Of a stretch of 64,000 bases of DNA, positions 50,799 to 63,143 are shown piece by piece. The stretch is from Pseudomonas asturiensis. GTDB lineage: Bacteria > Pseudomonadota > Gammaproteobacteria > Pseudomonadales > Pseudomonadaceae. The notes under the pieces were generated by a model. That model ran no database searches. It worked only from the letters and a program-made list of their open reading frames with translations, and was not told the DNA's origin. The position numbers and the translations under genes were made by a program. How positions within the stretch are numbered: the stretch's first letter is position 1; every line of letters begins with the position of its first letter. The DNA is taken from positions 496,001 through 560,000 of the forward strand of contig NZ_FRDA01000002.1 of NCBI RefSeq assembly GCF_900143095.1. Direction: 5' to 3'.

Positions 50799-50925
50799 AT
50801 TGTAGCGGTCGAGTGAATATTGATTCAGGACAATGCCGACCCGCGTAAGAACTGCGATAAAAACGGCCGGCTGTAAATGCACTCACATCGCAACTATGTC
50901 GCACCGAACTAACAACAGCCCTCCA

Positions 50926-50944
50926 AATGATATCAATTATCATT
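50926..50944. promoter_or_regulatory. Fur-box-like palindrome between aceA and nuoA
   Basis: AATGATATCAATTATCATT: 7-base arms AATGATA and TATCATT around five bases. The right half, AATTATCATT, resembles half of the Fur 19-mer consensus. By my count it matches the consensus at 11 of 19 positions in one register, so this is a candidate only. It lies about 255 bases before nuoA. Confidence 0.4.
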
Positions 50945-51080
50945 CAAATTGCGTTTCATTCACTTTCGGCGCGCTGATACATAATCGGTAAAATGCACCG
51001 TGAGCCCCGTCCGGCAAGCCCTGCAGCCTTTCTGAAGGCTTATAGCCGATTGATTCGTTGAATAAATTTGATGTAGAAAA

Positions 51081-51109
51081 TTTACTTGCTAACTGTTTGC
51101 ACATAAAAT
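51081..51109 (+). promoter_or_regulatory. probable nuo operon promoter
   Basis: TTTACT (51081-51086) and TAAAAT (51104-51109) with exactly 17 bases between match sigma-70 boxes at 4/6 and 5/6. The start point would be near 51116, giving a leader of about 80 bases before nuoA. Confidence 0.45.
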
Positions 51110-51198
51110 CACTGCGTTGACCGCGCTGCGACATTTCGTCACTGCCTCAACTCTTTATCAAGCACAGAGACCTTTGCTCTCTAACAAGGACTGCCAGC

Positions 51199-51612
51199 AT
51201 GCCCGAATCGACAGGATTGATTGCCCACAACTGGGGCTTCGCCATTTTCCTTTTGGGTGTTGTCGGCCTTTGCGCCTTCATGCTCGGTCTGTCCAGCCTG
51301 CTCGGAAGCAAGGCCTGGGGCCGCAGCAAGAACGAACCTTTCGAATCCGGCATGTTGCCTACCGGCAGCGCGCGCCTGCGCCTTTCCGCAAAATTCTATC
51401 TGGTCGCGATGCTTTTCGTGATCTTTGACATCGAAGCCCTTTTTCTCTTTGCCTGGTCTGTGTCCGTCCGCGAAAGCGGCTGGACCGGATTCGTCGAAGC
51501 TCTCGTTTTCATAGCAATTCTGTTGGCAGGTCTTGTCTACCTATGGCGGGTTGGCGCTCTTGATTGGGCTCCTGAAGGTCGCCGTAATCGGCAAGCGAAG
51601 CTGAAACAATGA
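51199..51612 (+). CDS. nuoA: NADH dehydrogenase I subunit A
   Basis: 137 residues, three membrane helices. [24 protein letters not shown] is split across conserved blocks, including the cysteine-free loop usual in gammaproteobacteria, then [16 protein letters not shown], the most conserved helix with DxE. It lies at the quinone-site junction of the membrane and peripheral arms. First gene of nuoA-M; AAGGA lies before ATG 51199. Confidence 0.96.
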
Positions 51613-51622
51613 GGCTTTGGCG

Positions 51623-52297
51623 ATGCAATACAATCTTACAAGGATCGACCCGGATGCTCCTAACGAGCAGTACCCCATCGGCAAACGGGAAACCGTTTCC
51701 GATCCGTTAGAAGACCAAGTCCACAAAAACATTTTCATGGGCAAGCTTGAAGACGTGCTGAATGGTGCGGTCAACTGGGGACGTAAGAACTCCCTGTGGC
51801 CCTACAACTTCGGCCTGTCGTGCTGCTATGTGGAAATGACCACCGCCTTCACGGCACCTCACGATATCGCGCGTTTCGGCGCCGAGGTTATCCGGGCTTC
51901 GCCACGTCAGGCGGATTTCATGGTAATCGCCGGTACGCCGTTCCTGAAGATGGCCCCCATCATTCAGCGTCTGTACGAACAGATGCTCGAACCGAAGTGG
52001 GTCATTTCCATGGGCGCCTGTGCCAACTCCGGTGGCATGTACGACATCTACTCTGTGGTTCAGGGTGTGGACAAGTTCCTCCCCGTGGATGTCTACGTGC
52101 CCGGCTGCCCGCCCCGCCCCGAGGCGTTCCTGCAAGGCCTGATGCTGCTGCAGGAATCCATCGGCCAGGAGCGTCGTCCCCTTTCCTGGGTCGTCGGTGA
52201 TCAAGGCGTGTACCGCGCCGACATGCCGTCGCAAAAGGAACAGCGCCGCGAACAGCGTATTCAGGTCACCAACCTGCGCAGCCCCGACGAAGTCTGA
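51623..52297 (+). CDS. nuoB: NADH dehydrogenase I subunit B
   Basis: 224 residues, carrying cluster N2, the terminal 4Fe-4S donor to quinone. The ligands include the tandem Cys67-Cys68 in GLSCCYVEM, then [10 protein letters not shown] and [13 protein letters not shown] 51623 has GAGG 8 bases upstream; an upstream TTG is less likely. Sits between nuoA and nuoCD. Confidence 0.97.
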   Translation: MQYNLTRIDPDAPNEQYPIGKRETVSDPLEDQVHKNIFMGKLEDVLNGAVNWGRKNSLWPYNFGLSCCYVEMTTAFTAPHDIARFGAEVIRASPRQADFMVIAGTPFLKMAPIIQRLYEQMLEPKWVISMGACANSGGMYDIYSVVQGVDKFLPVDVYVPGCPPRPEAFLQGLMLLQESIGQERRPLSWVVGDQGVYRADMPSQKEQRREQRIQVTNLRSPDEV

Positions 52298-52362
52298 TCC
52301 AGCCCGTTCTTCTTATAAAAAAGACAAGAACCGGGGTTGATTCTGTACGTTGACCGAAGTGA

Positions 52363-54153
<1,791 letters not shown>

Positions 54154-54155
54154 GC

Positions 54156-54653
54156 ATGAACAGCCCGCTTATCCAGACAGACCGTTTCGCGCTGAGCGAA
54201 GCAGAGCGCTCGGCCATCGAGCATGAAATGCATCACTACGAGGACCCGCGAGCGGCGTCCATCGAAGCCCTGAAGATCGTTCAGAAGGAACGCGGCTGGG
54301 TGCCGGACGGTGCGATCTACGCAATCGGCGACCTGCTGGGCATCCCTGCCAGCGATGTCGAAGGCGTGGCCACCTTCTACAGCCAGATTTTCCGTCAACC
54401 GGTTGGACGCCACATCATCCGCGTCTGCAACAGCATGGTCTGTTTCATCGGTGGCCACGAATCAGTGGTCGACGAGATCAAGAGTTCGCTGGGCATCGGT
54501 CTGGGTCAAACCACCGAAGACGGCCGCTTCACCCTGCTGCCCGTCTGCTGCCTGGGCAACTGCGACAAGGCTCCGGCCGTGATGGTCGATGACGATACTT
54601 TCGGCGACGTACAGCCTGCTGGCGTTGCCAAGATGCTGGAGGGTTACCTATGA
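54156..54653 (+). CDS. nuoE: NADH dehydrogenase I subunit E
   Basis: 165 residues, a thioredoxin-like 2Fe-2S protein (cluster N1a). The ligands are in [13 protein letters not shown] and [31 protein letters not shown] is the conserved core. Starts 2 bases after nuoCD and overlaps nuoF by 4 bases. Confidence 0.97.
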   Translation: MNSPLIQTDRFALSEAERSAIEHEMHHYEDPRAASIEALKIVQKERGWVPDGAIYAIGDLLGIPASDVEGVATFYSQIFRQPVGRHIIRVCNSMVCFIGGHESVVDEIKSSLGIGLGQTTEDGRFTLLPVCCLGNCDKAPAVMVDDDTFGDVQPAGVAKMLEGYL

Positions 54654-56008
54654 CCATCACGTCCTTCGGCCCTGCGAACCGCATTGCGCGCACCGCAGAA
54701 ACCCACCCGCTGACCTGGCGTCTGCGCGACGACGGCGAGCCGGTGTGGCTTGACGAGTACCAGACAAAAGACGGCTATGCAGCGGCGCGAAAAGCACTGC
54801 TTCAGCAGTCGGCTGACGAAATCGTCCAGTCCGTCAAGGACTCCGGCCTCAAAGGGCGCGGCGGTGCAGGCTTCCCCACAGGCGTGAAGTGGGGCCTGAT
54901 GCCAAAAGACGAATCCATGAACATCCGCTACCTGCTGTGCAATGCGGATGAGATGGAGCCCAACACCTGGAAGGACCGCATGCTGATGGAGCAACTGCCC
55001 CATCTGCTGGTCGAGGGGATGCTGATCAGCGCCAAGGCATTGAAGGCCTACCGCGGTTACATCTTCCTGCGTGGCGAATACGTCACCGCCGCCAAACACC
55101 TGAACCGTGCCGTGGCCGAAGCCAAGGCAGCCGGTCTGCTGGGCAAGAACATTCTGGGCACCGGCTTCGATTTCGAGCTGTTCGTGCACACCGGTGCCGG
55201 TCGCTACATCTGCGGTGAAGAAACCGCACTGATCAACTCGCTGGAAGGCCGCCGCGCCAACCCGCGCTCCAAGCCGCCCTTCCCCGCTGCAGTGGGTGTC
55301 TGGGGCAAGCCGACATGTGTAAACAACGTCGAAACCCTGTGCAACGTGCCCGCCATCGTCAACAACGGTAACGACTGGTACAAGTCGCTGGCCCGCGAAG
55401 GCAGTGAAGACCATGGCACAAAGCTGATGGGCTTCTCCGGCAAGGTCAAGAACCCGGGTCTCTGGGAGCTGCCGTTCGGCGTGCAGGCTCGCGAGCTTTT
55501 CGAAGACTACGCCGGTGGCATGCGCGATGGCTTCAAGCTCAAGTGCTGGCAGCCAGGCGGTGCCGGTACAGGCTTCCTGTTGCCGGAACACCTGGACGCA
55601 CAGATGTATGCCGGTGGCATTGCCAAGGTCGGTACGCGGATGGGCACAGGCCTGGCGATGGCAGTCGACGACTCGGTCAACATGGTGTCGCTGCTGCGTA
55701 ACATGGAAGAGTTCTTTGCTCAGGAATCCTGCGGATTCTGCACGCCATGCCGCGACGGTCTGCCGTGGAGTGTGAAGATGCTGCGCGCCATCGAGAATGG
55801 TCAGGGCCAGCCGGGTGATATCGAAACCCTGCTGGGTCTGGTCAATTTCCTCGGCCCTGGCAAGACGTTCTGTGCACACGCACCAGGAGCCGTCGAGCCA
55901 CTGGGCAGCGCGATCAAGTACTTCCGCTCCGAGTTCGAAGCCGGTATCGCACCTGCCAGACCCGACACGCTGACACCCGGCAAAAGTCCGACCATGGTCG
56001 GCGCATAA
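54650..56008 (+). CDS. nuoF: NADH dehydrogenase I subunit F (NADH/FMN-binding)
   Basis: 452 residues; binds NADH, FMN and cluster N3. [20 protein letters not shown] is the nucleotide-binding glycine loop. [14 protein letters not shown] follows, and N3 ligands Cys361, Cys364 and Cys367 lie in [12 protein letters not shown], with a later TFCAHAPGA. With NuoE and NuoG it forms the electron-input module. Confidence 0.98.
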   Translation: MTITSFGPANRIARTAETHPLTWRLRDDGEPVWLDEYQTKDGYAAARKALLQQSADEIVQSVKDSGLKGRGGAGFPTGVKWGLMPKDESMNIRYLLCNADEMEPNTWKDRMLMEQLPHLLVEGMLISAKALKAYRGYIFLRGEYVTAAKHLNRAVAEAKAAGLLGKNILGTGFDFELFVHTGAGRYICGEETALINSLEGRRANPRSKPPFPAAVGVWGKPTCVNNVETLCNVPAIVNNGNDWYKSLAREGSEDHGTKLMGFSGKVKNPGLWELPFGVQARELFEDYAGGMRDGFKLKCWQPGGAGTGFLLPEHLDAQMYAGGIAKVGTRMGTGLAMAVDDSVNMVSLLRNMEEFFAQESCGFCTPCRDGLPWSVKMLRAIENGQGQPGDIETLLGLVNFLGPGKTFCAHAPGAVEPLGSAIKYFRSEFEAGIAPARPDTLTPGKSPTMVGA

Positions 56009-56019
56009 CAAGACACACC

Positions 56020-56048
56020 GGACGGCGGACTTTTCAAGGCCGCCGTCC
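56020..56048 (+). promoter_or_regulatory. hairpin in the nuoF-nuoG gap
   Basis: GGACGGCGG (56020-56028) and CCGCCGTCC (56040-56048) form a 9-bp GC stem with an 11-base loop. This 139-base gap is by far the longest in the operon. It may attenuate, protect an mRNA end or be a processing site; no T-run follows. Confidence 0.5.
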
Positions 56049-56147
56049 TCGTACCCGCTGACGCCCCGACGGGCTGAATGCTGCAGGTACTACCGAGATT
56101 CCATTAGCCACGCCTGCTGACAACGGGCCAACGAAGATCTTTGAACC

Positions 56148-58865
56148 ATGGCTACTATCCACGTAGACGGCAAAGCCCTCGAAGTCGATGGCGCAGACAA
56201 CCTGTTACAGGCTTGTCTGTCGCTGGGCCTCGATATCCCCTATTTCTGCTGGCACCCTGCCTTGGGCAGCGTTGGCGCCTGTCGCCAGTGTGCGGTCAAG
56301 CAGTACACCGACGAGAACGACACACGTGGTCGTATCGTCATGTCCTGCATGACGCCAGCCACCGATAACACCTGGATTTCCATCGATGACGATGAATCCA
56401 AGGCGTTCCGCGCCAGTGTCGTCGAATGGCTGATGACCAACCATCCCCACGACTGCCCGGTTTGCGAAGAAGGCGGTCACTGCCATCTGCAAGACATGAC
56501 GGTGATGACCGGCCATAACGAGCGCCGTTATCGCTTCACCAAACGCACCCACCAGAACCAGGAACTGGGGCCGTTCATCGCACACGAGATGAACCGCTGC
56601 ATCGCCTGCTATCGCTGCGTCCGCTTCTATAAAGACTACGCTGGCGGCACGGATCTGGGCGTTTATGGCGCGCACGACAACGTGTACTTCGGTCGCGTTG
56701 AAGACGGCACGCTGGAAAGCGAGTTCTCCGGCAACCTCACCGAGGTCTGCCCGACCGGTGTGTTCACCGACAAGACCCACTCCGAGCGCTATAACCGCAA
56801 GTGGGACATGCAGTTCTCGCCAAGCATCTGCCATGGCTGTTCCAGCGGTTGCAACATCAGCCCTGGCGAGCGTTATGGCGAATTGCGCCGCATCGAGAAC
56901 CGCTACAACGGTTCCGTGAACCAATACTTCCTGTGCGACCGTGGCCGTTTCGGCTATGGCTACGTGAACCGAAAGGATCGTCCTCGTCAGCCACTGCTTG
57001 CCGATGGCCAGGTCAAACTGAGCCTGGACGAGGCACTGGACAAGGCCGCCGATCTGCTGCGCGGTCGTAACATCGTCGGTATCGGTTCGCCACGCGCCAG
57101 CCTGGAAAGCAACTACGCGCTGCGCGAGCTGGTCGGTGCCGAGCACTATTACAGCGGCATCGAAGCCGGTGAGCTGGAACGCATTCGCCTGATCCTGAAG
57201 GTCCTGAACGACAGCCCGCTGCCGATTCCGACCCTGCGTGATATCGAAGACCACGACGCCATCTTCGTGCTGGGCGAAGACCTGACCCAGACTGCTGCCC
57301 GTATGGCGCTGGGTCTGCGTCAGGCCGTCAAAGGCAAGGCCGAAGACATGGCCGCCGCCATGAAAGTCCAGCCGTGGCTGGATGCTGCCGTCAAGAACAT
57401 CGGCCAGCACGAGCTGAACCCGCTGTTCATCGCCAGCCTGGCTGAAACCCGTCTCGACGACGTGGCCGAAGAATGCGTACATGCGGCACCTGACGACCTG
57501 GCCCGCATCGGTTTCGCCGTTGCCCACGCCCTGGACGCCAGCGCGCCTGCCGTCGAAGGCCTGGACAGCGAAGCGCTGGAACTGGCACAACGCATTGCCG
57601 ACGCCCTGCTCGCCGCCAAGCGTCCCCTGATCATTTCCGGCAGTTCGCTGGGTTCGACCGCACTGATCGAAGCCGCCGCCAACATTGCCAAGGCACTGAA
57701 GCTGCGGGACAAGCAAGGCTCCATCAGCCTGATCGTTCCGGAAGCCAATAGCATGGGTCTGGCCATGCTCGGCGGTGAGTCCGTTGACGCTGCGCTGCAA
57801 GCGGTCATCTCCGGCAAGGCCGACGCGATTGTGGTGCTGGAAAATGACCTGTACCGCCGCGTCGACGCATCGATTGTCGATGCTGCACTGAATGCTGCGA
57901 AAGTGGTGATCGTTGCCGACCATCAAAAGACGCCAACCAGTGATCGCGCCCACCTGATTCTGCCCGCTGCCAGCTTCGCCGAAGGCGATGGCACGCTGGT
58001 CAGCCAGGAAGGCCGCGCACAACGTTTCTTCCAGGTGTTCGATCCGACCTACCTGGATGCCAGCATCATGATTCACGAAGGCTGGCGCTGGCTGCATGCC
58101 CTGCGCTCGACCCTGCTCAACAAGCCGGTGGACTGGACGCAACTGGACCACGTTACCGAAGCCTGTGCGAGCAGTTCTGCGCAACTGGGCGGTATCGTCA
58201 ATGCCGCGCCCTCGGCGTCGTTCCGCATCAAAGGCCTGAAACTGGCTCGCGAGCCGCTGCGTTACAGCGGTCGCACATCCATGCGCGCCAACATCAGTGT
58301 GCATGAGCCTCGTACCTCGCAGGACAAAGACACCGCGTTTGCCTTCTCCATGGAAGGCTACTCGGGGTCTGCCGAGCCTCGTCAGCAAGTGCCGTTCGCC
58401 TGGTCTCCGGGCTGGAACTCGCCGCAGGCCTGGAACAAGTTTCAGGACGAGGTCGGTGGTCACTTGCGTGCAGGCGATCCGGGTACACGCCTGATCGAAA
58501 GTAAAGGTGATGGCCTGTCGTGGTTCGCCAGCGTCCCTCGCGCCTTCGCACCGGAGCGCGGTACCTGGCAGGTCGTGCCGTTCTTCCACTTGTTCGGCAG
58601 CGATGAAACCTCGTCTCTGGCGGCGCCGGTTCAGGAACGCATCCCTCAAGCCTACGTGGCGCTGGCCAAGTCTGAAGCGGATCGTCTGGGCGTCAACGAA
58701 GGTGCCCTGATCTCGCTGAATGTAGCGGGTCAGACGCTCACGCTGCCGCTGCGCGTCAACGAAGAACTGGGTGCCGGTCTGGTTGCATTGCCAGCCGGTC
58801 TGCCGGGCATTCCTGCGGCGGTGTTCGGCAAATCCGTAGACGGTCTGCAGGAGGCAGCGCAATGA
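56148..58865 (+). CDS. nuoG: NADH dehydrogenase I subunit G
   Basis: 905 residues, the largest subunit. The N-terminal ferredoxin fold has [20 protein letters not shown], a HxxxCxxC cluster region in [16 protein letters not shown], and [40 protein letters not shown] marks the cluster N7 region of the molybdopterin-oxidoreductase-like domain (about 220 onwards), which has lost its cofactor. ATG 56148, with the 139-base gap before it. Confidence 0.97.
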   Translation: MATIHVDGKALEVDGADNLLQACLSLGLDIPYFCWHPALGSVGACRQCAVKQYTDENDTRGRIVMSCMTPATDNTWISIDDDESKAFRASVVEWLMTNHPHDCPVCEEGGHCHLQDMTVMTGHNERRYRFTKRTHQNQELGPFIAHEMNRCIACYRCVRFYKDYAGGTDLGVYGAHDNVYFGRVEDGTLESEFSGNLTEVCPTGVFTDKTHSERYNRKWDMQFSPSICHGCSSGCNISPGERYGELRRIENRYNGSVNQYFLCDRGRFGYGYVNRKDRPRQPLLADGQVKLSLDEALDKAADLLRGRNIVGIGSPRASLESNYALRELVGAEHYYSGIEAGELERIRLILKVLNDSPLPIPTLRDIEDHDAIFVLGEDLTQTAARMALGLRQAVKGKAEDMAAAMKVQPWLDAAVKNIGQHELNPLFIASLAETRLDDVAEECVHAAPDDLARIGFAVAHALDASAPAVEGLDSEALELAQRIADALLAAKRPLIISGSSLGSTALIEAAANIAKALKLRDKQGSISLIVPEANSMGLAMLGGESVDAALQAVISGKADAIVVLENDLYRRVDASIVDAALNAAKVVIVADHQKTPTSDRAHLILPAASFAEGDGTLVSQEGRAQRFFQVFDPTYLDASIMIHEGWRWLHALRSTLLNKPVDWTQLDHVTEACASSSAQLGGIVNAAPSASFRIKGLKLAREPLRYSGRTSMRANISVHEPRTSQDKDTAFAFSMEGYSGSAEPRQQVPFAWSPGWNSPQAWNKFQDEVGGHLRAGDPGTRLIESKGDGLSWFASVPRAFAPERGTWQVVPFFHLFGSDETSSLAAPVQERIPQAYVALAKSEADRLGVNEGALISLNVAGQTLTLPLRVNEELGAGLVALPAGLPGIPAAVFGKSVDGLQEAAQ

Positions 58866-59869
58866 CCTGGTTCACCCCTGAAGTGATCGACGCGATCATT
58901 GCCGTCGTCAAGGCCATCGTGGTGCTGCTGGCCGTGGTGGTCTGCGGCGCATTGCTTAGCTTTGTGGAACGTCGCCTGCTGGGCTGGTGGCAGGACCGTT
59001 ACGGTCCTAACCGCGTCGGCCCTTTCGGCATGTTCCAGATTGCAGCCGACATGCTGAAAATGTTCTTCAAGGAAGACTGGACGCCACCGTTCGCCGACAA
59101 GGTGATCTTCACCCTGGCACCGGTCGTGGCCATGAGCGCCTTGCTGATCGCGTTCGCCGTTATCCCGATCACCCCGACCTGGGGCGTGGCGGATCTGAAC
59201 ATCGGTCTGCTGTTCTTCTTCGCCATGGCCGGCCTGTCCGTCTATGCGGTGCTGTTCGCCGGCTGGTCGAGCAACAACAAGTTCGCCCTGCTCGGCAGCT
59301 TGCGTGCCTCGGCGCAGACCGTGTCCTACGAAGTGTTCATGGGCCTTGCGCTGATGGGCATCGTGGTTCAGGTCGGTTCGTTCAACATGCGCGACATCGT
59401 CGAGTATCAGGCGCAGAACCTGTGGTTCATCATTCCGCAGTTCTTCGGCTTCTGTACGTTCTTCATCGCAGGCGTAGCAGTGACTCACCGTCACCCCTTC
59501 GACCAGCCGGAAGCCGAGCAGGAACTGGCCGACGGTTACCACATTGAATATGCCGGCATGAAATGGGGCATGTTCTTCGTCGGCGAATACATCGGCATCA
59601 TTCTGATTTCGGCGTTGCTGGTGACCCTGTTCTTCGGCGGCTGGCACGGCCCGTTCGATATCCTGCCATCGCTGGCCTTCTTCTGGTTCGCCCTGAAAAC
59701 CGCGTTCTTCATCATGCTGTTCATTCTGTTGCGCGCTTCCATTCCGCGCCCTCGGTATGACCAGGTCATGGATTTCAGCTGGAAATTCTGTCTGCCGCTG
59801 ACCCTGATCAATTTGCTGGTGACTGCTGCGATTGTGTTGTTGAACACACCGGCAGGCTCGGTTCAGTGA
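58862..59869 (+). CDS. nuoH: NADH dehydrogenase I subunit H
   Basis: 335 residues, eight helices. [20 protein letters not shown] and [20 protein letters not shown] with AQTVSYE are quinone-pocket signatures; [20 protein letters not shown] is another. It links membrane and peripheral arms. Overlaps nuoG by 4 bases. Confidence 0.97.
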   Translation: MTWFTPEVIDAIIAVVKAIVVLLAVVVCGALLSFVERRLLGWWQDRYGPNRVGPFGMFQIAADMLKMFFKEDWTPPFADKVIFTLAPVVAMSALLIAFAVIPITPTWGVADLNIGLLFFFAMAGLSVYAVLFAGWSSNNKFALLGSLRASAQTVSYEVFMGLALMGIVVQVGSFNMRDIVEYQAQNLWFIIPQFFGFCTFFIAGVAVTHRHPFDQPEAEQELADGYHIEYAGMKWGMFFVGEYIGIILISALLVTLFFGGWHGPFDILPSLAFFWFALKTAFFIMLFILLRASIPRPRYDQVMDFSWKFCLPLTLINLLVTAAIVLLNTPAGSVQ

Positions 59870-59880
59870 GGATTTGACCC

Positions 59881-60429
59881 ATGTTCAAATATATTGGCGA
59901 CATCGTTAAGGGTACTGGTACCCAATTGCGCAGCCTGGTGATGGTGTTTGGTCACGGCTTCCGCAAACGCGACACCCTGCAATACCCGGAGGAGCAGGTT
60001 TACCTGCCGCCCCGCTACCGTGGCCGTATCGTTCTGACCCGCGACCCTGATGGCGAAGAGCGCTGCGTAGCCTGCAACCTGTGCGCCGTGGCCTGCCCGG
60101 TGGGCTGCATTTCTTTGCAGAAGGCGGAAAAAGAGGACGGCCGCTGGTATCCGGACTTCTTCCGCATCAACTTCTCGCGCTGCATTTTCTGCGGACTGTG
60201 TGAAGAAGCCTGCCCGACCACCGCAATCCAGCTCACGCCGGACTTCGAGATGGCCGACTTCAAGCGTCAGGACCTGGTGTACGAGAAGGAAGATCTGCTG
60301 ATCTCCGGCCCCGGCAAGAATCCCGACTACAACTTCTACCGCGTTGCAGGCATGGCCGTTGCCGGCAAGCCCAAGGGCTCCGCGCAGAATGAAGCCGAGC
60401 CGATCAACGTCAAGAGCTTGCTGCCTTAA
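59881..60429 (+). CDS. nuoI: NADH dehydrogenase I subunit I
   Basis: 182 residues, two 4Fe-4S clusters (N6a, N6b). The two ferredoxin motifs are [12 protein letters not shown] and [32 protein letters not shown] joins the first. The chain passes electrons to NuoB. It lies 11 bases after nuoH. Confidence 0.98.
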   Translation: MFKYIGDIVKGTGTQLRSLVMVFGHGFRKRDTLQYPEEQVYLPPRYRGRIVLTRDPDGEERCVACNLCAVACPVGCISLQKAEKEDGRWYPDFFRINFSRCIFCGLCEEACPTTAIQLTPDFEMADFKRQDLVYEKEDLLISGPGKNPDYNFYRVAGMAVAGKPKGSAQNEAEPINVKSLLP

Positions 60430-60439
60430 GGAAGTAAAG

Positions 60440-60949
60440 ATGGAATTCGCTTTCTATTTCGCATCCGGTATCGCCGTTGTGTCCACCCTTCGGGTGATCA
60501 CGAACACGAATCCGGTGCACGCCCTGCTCTACCTGATCATTTCACTGATCGCTGTGGCCATGACCTTTTTCAGCCTGGGTGCGCCGTTCGCCGGTGTACT
60601 GGAAGTCATCGCCTACGCTGGCGCAATCATGGTGCTGTTCGTGTTTGTGGTCATGATGCTGAACCTGGGCCCTGCCTCGGTTCAGCAGGAACGCACCTGG
60701 CTCAAGCCCGGCATCTGGATCGGCCCGGTCATTCTGGGCGTGCTGCTGCTGGCCGAGCTGCTGTATGTGCTGTTCGCCCACCAGACCGGCGCTGCCATCG
60801 GTCACACCACCGTCGACGCCAAGGCAGTCGGCATCAGCCTGTTCGGGCCTTACCTGCTCGTTGTGGAACTCGCTTCGATGCTGCTGCTTGCAGCAGCGGT
60901 CACGGCGTTCCACCTGGGCCGCAACGAGGCGAAGGAGCCAAGCCAATGA
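60440..60949 (+). CDS. nuoJ: NADH dehydrogenase I subunit J
   Basis: 169 residues, five membrane helices. [20 protein letters not shown] with the following LNLG is the conserved third helix, which has a pi-bulge in solved structures. ATG 60440 has AAGGAAG before it; the longer frame from 60344 lies inside nuoI. Overlaps nuoK by 4 bases. Confidence 0.95.
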
Positions 60950-61254
60950 ATGCTATCCCTCTCGAACACGGTCTGGCGGTTGCCGGGGTGCTGTTCTGCC
61001 TCGGTCTGGTCGGCTTGATGGTGCGACGCAACATCCTTTTCGTGTTGATGAGCCTTGAGATCATGATGAACGCCTCTGCTCTGGCGTTCGTTGTTGCAGG
61101 TAGCCGCTGGGCGCAGCCGGATGGACAGGTCATGTTCATTCTGGTGATCAGCCTTGCAGCCGCCGAGGCCAGTATTGGTCTGGCGATCCTGATGCAACTG
61201 TATCGCCGCTTCCACACGCTCGATATCGACGCTGCCAGTGAGATGCGCGGATGA
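60946..61254 (+). CDS. nuoK: NADH dehydrogenase I subunit K
   Basis: 102 residues, three helices. The two membrane Glu residues used in proton transfer are seen in [16 protein letters not shown] and [24 protein letters not shown] overlaps join it to nuoJ and nuoL. Confidence 0.97.
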
Positions 61255-63104
61255 ATCTTCTCTTTCTGACTTTCGTATTTCCCCTCATCGGTTTCCTGCT
61301 GCTGTCGTTTTCACGTGGCCGCCTCTCGGAAAACCTCGCGGCGCTGATCGGCGTCGGCTCCATTGGCCTTTCCGCCATCGTGGCGGCGTGGGTCATCTGG
61401 CAGTTCAACGTCGCACCGCCTGAAGGGGGTCATTACACCCAGGTGCTGTGGCGCTGGATGGATGTGGATGGCTTCCAGCCTAACTTCGCTCTGTATCTGG
61501 ACGGCCTGTCCGTCACGATGCTGGGCGTAGTCGTCGGCGTCGGCTTCCTGATTCACCTGTTTGCGTCGTGGTACATGCGCGGTGAAGCGGGCTACTCGCG
61601 CTTCTTCTCCTACACCAACCTGTTCATCGCCAGCATGTTGTTCCTGATTCTGGGCGACAACCTGCTGTTCATCTACTTCGGTTGGGAAGGCGTGGGGCTG
61701 TGCAGCTACCTGTTGATCGGTTTCTATTACAGCAATCGCAACAATGGCAATGCCGCGCTGAAAGCGTTCATCGTGACGCGCATCGGTGACGTGTTCATGG
61801 CCATCGGCCTGTTCATTCTGTTCCAGCAATTGGGCACGTTGAACGTTCAGGAACTGCTGGTTAAGGCTCCAGAGCACTTCAAGGTCGGAGATTTCTGGAT
61901 CGTGCTGGCGACGTTGATGCTGCTGGGCGGTGCTGTCGGCAAGTCTGCGCAATTGCCGCTGCAGACCTGGCTGGCGGACGCGATGGCCGGCCCTACGCCA
62001 GTTTCGGCACTGATCCACGCTGCAACGATGGTCACGGCCGGTGTCTACCTGATTGCCCGTACCCACGGCCTGTTCGCATTGGCCCCCGACATTCTGCATC
62101 TGGTCGGTATTGTGGGTGGTGTCACGCTGGTACTGGCAGGTTTCGCCGCGCTGGTTCAGACCGACATCAAACGTATCCTCGCCTACTCGACCATGAGCCA
62201 GATTGGTTACATGTTCCTGGCGCTGGGTGTCGGCGCCTGGGAAGGCGCGATTTTCCACCTGATGACACATGCGTTCTTCAAGGCGCTGCTGTTCCTCGCA
62301 TCGGGTGCAGTGATCGTTGCCTGCCACCATGAGCAGAACATCTTCAAGATGGGCGGCCTGTGGAAGAAACTGCCATTGGCCTACGCCAGCTTCATCGTCG
62401 GTGGTGCCGCGTTGGCGGCCCTGCCGCTTCTGACGGCCGGCTTCTACTCCAAGGACGAAATCCTCTGGGAAGCGTTCGCCAGCGGCAACAACGGGCTGCT
62501 GTACGCAGGTCTGGTGGGTGCATTCATGACCTCGCTGTACACCTTCCGCCTGATCTTCATCGCGTTCCATGGTGAAGCCAAGACCGAAGCACATGCCGGT
62601 CACGGTATCGCTCACTGGTTGCCACTGTCGGTGCTGATCGTGCTATCGACCTTCATCGGCGCGCTGATCACGCCTCCGCTAGCTGGCGTGTTGCCGCAAA
62701 GCGTCGGCCACGCCGGTGGTGAAGCCAAGCACAGTCTGGAAATCGCCTCGGGTGCCATCGCACTGGCAGGCATTCTGCTGGCGGCGTTGCTGTTCCTTGG
62801 CAAGCGTCGTCTGGTGACGGCCATTGCCAACAGCGGTCCAGGCCGCTTCCTGTCGGCCTGGTGGTTCGCCGCCTGGGGCTTCGACTGGATCTACGACAAG
62901 CTCTTCGTCAAACCTTATCTGGCGATCAGTCATCTGCTGCGTAGCGATCCGTTCGACCGCACCATCGGCTTGATCCCACGTCTGGTCAAAGGCGGTCATG
63001 ACACCATGAGCCGCACAGAGACCGGCCAGCTGCGTTGGTATGCTGCCTCGATTGCCGTGGGTGCCGTTCTGGTACTCGGTGCCGTCGTTCTGGTTGCGGT
63101 CTGA
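61251..63104 (+). CDS. nuoL: NADH dehydrogenase I subunit L (antiporter-like)
   Basis: 617 residues, a proton-pumping antiporter-like subunit with the long amphipathic lateral helix near its C-terminus. Key segments are [20 protein letters not shown], with the conserved Glu, [20 protein letters not shown] and [40 protein letters not shown], and [14 protein letters not shown]. Overlaps nuoK by 4 bases. Confidence 0.98.
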
Positions 63105-63143
63105 CATGAACCTTGCGAATTTGCGAAAGGAATTGAGCCCGTC

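Larger units (their letters stand above)
50799..51198. other. intergenic region upstream of the nuo operon
   Basis: 400 bases with no supportable gene. Besides the Fur-like site and promoter listed, it contains an AT-rich tract at 51060-51110. A gene-sized RNA cannot be excluded, but I see no specific structure. Confidence 0.45.

Noticed and set aside
56205..58862. 885-codon open frame antisense to nuoG
   Set aside because: Caused by high G+C third positions of nuoG; composition (His, Gln, Arg rich) has no domain pattern. The same applies to long antisense frames over idh, ftsK, nuoCD, nuoL, serS and clpA.
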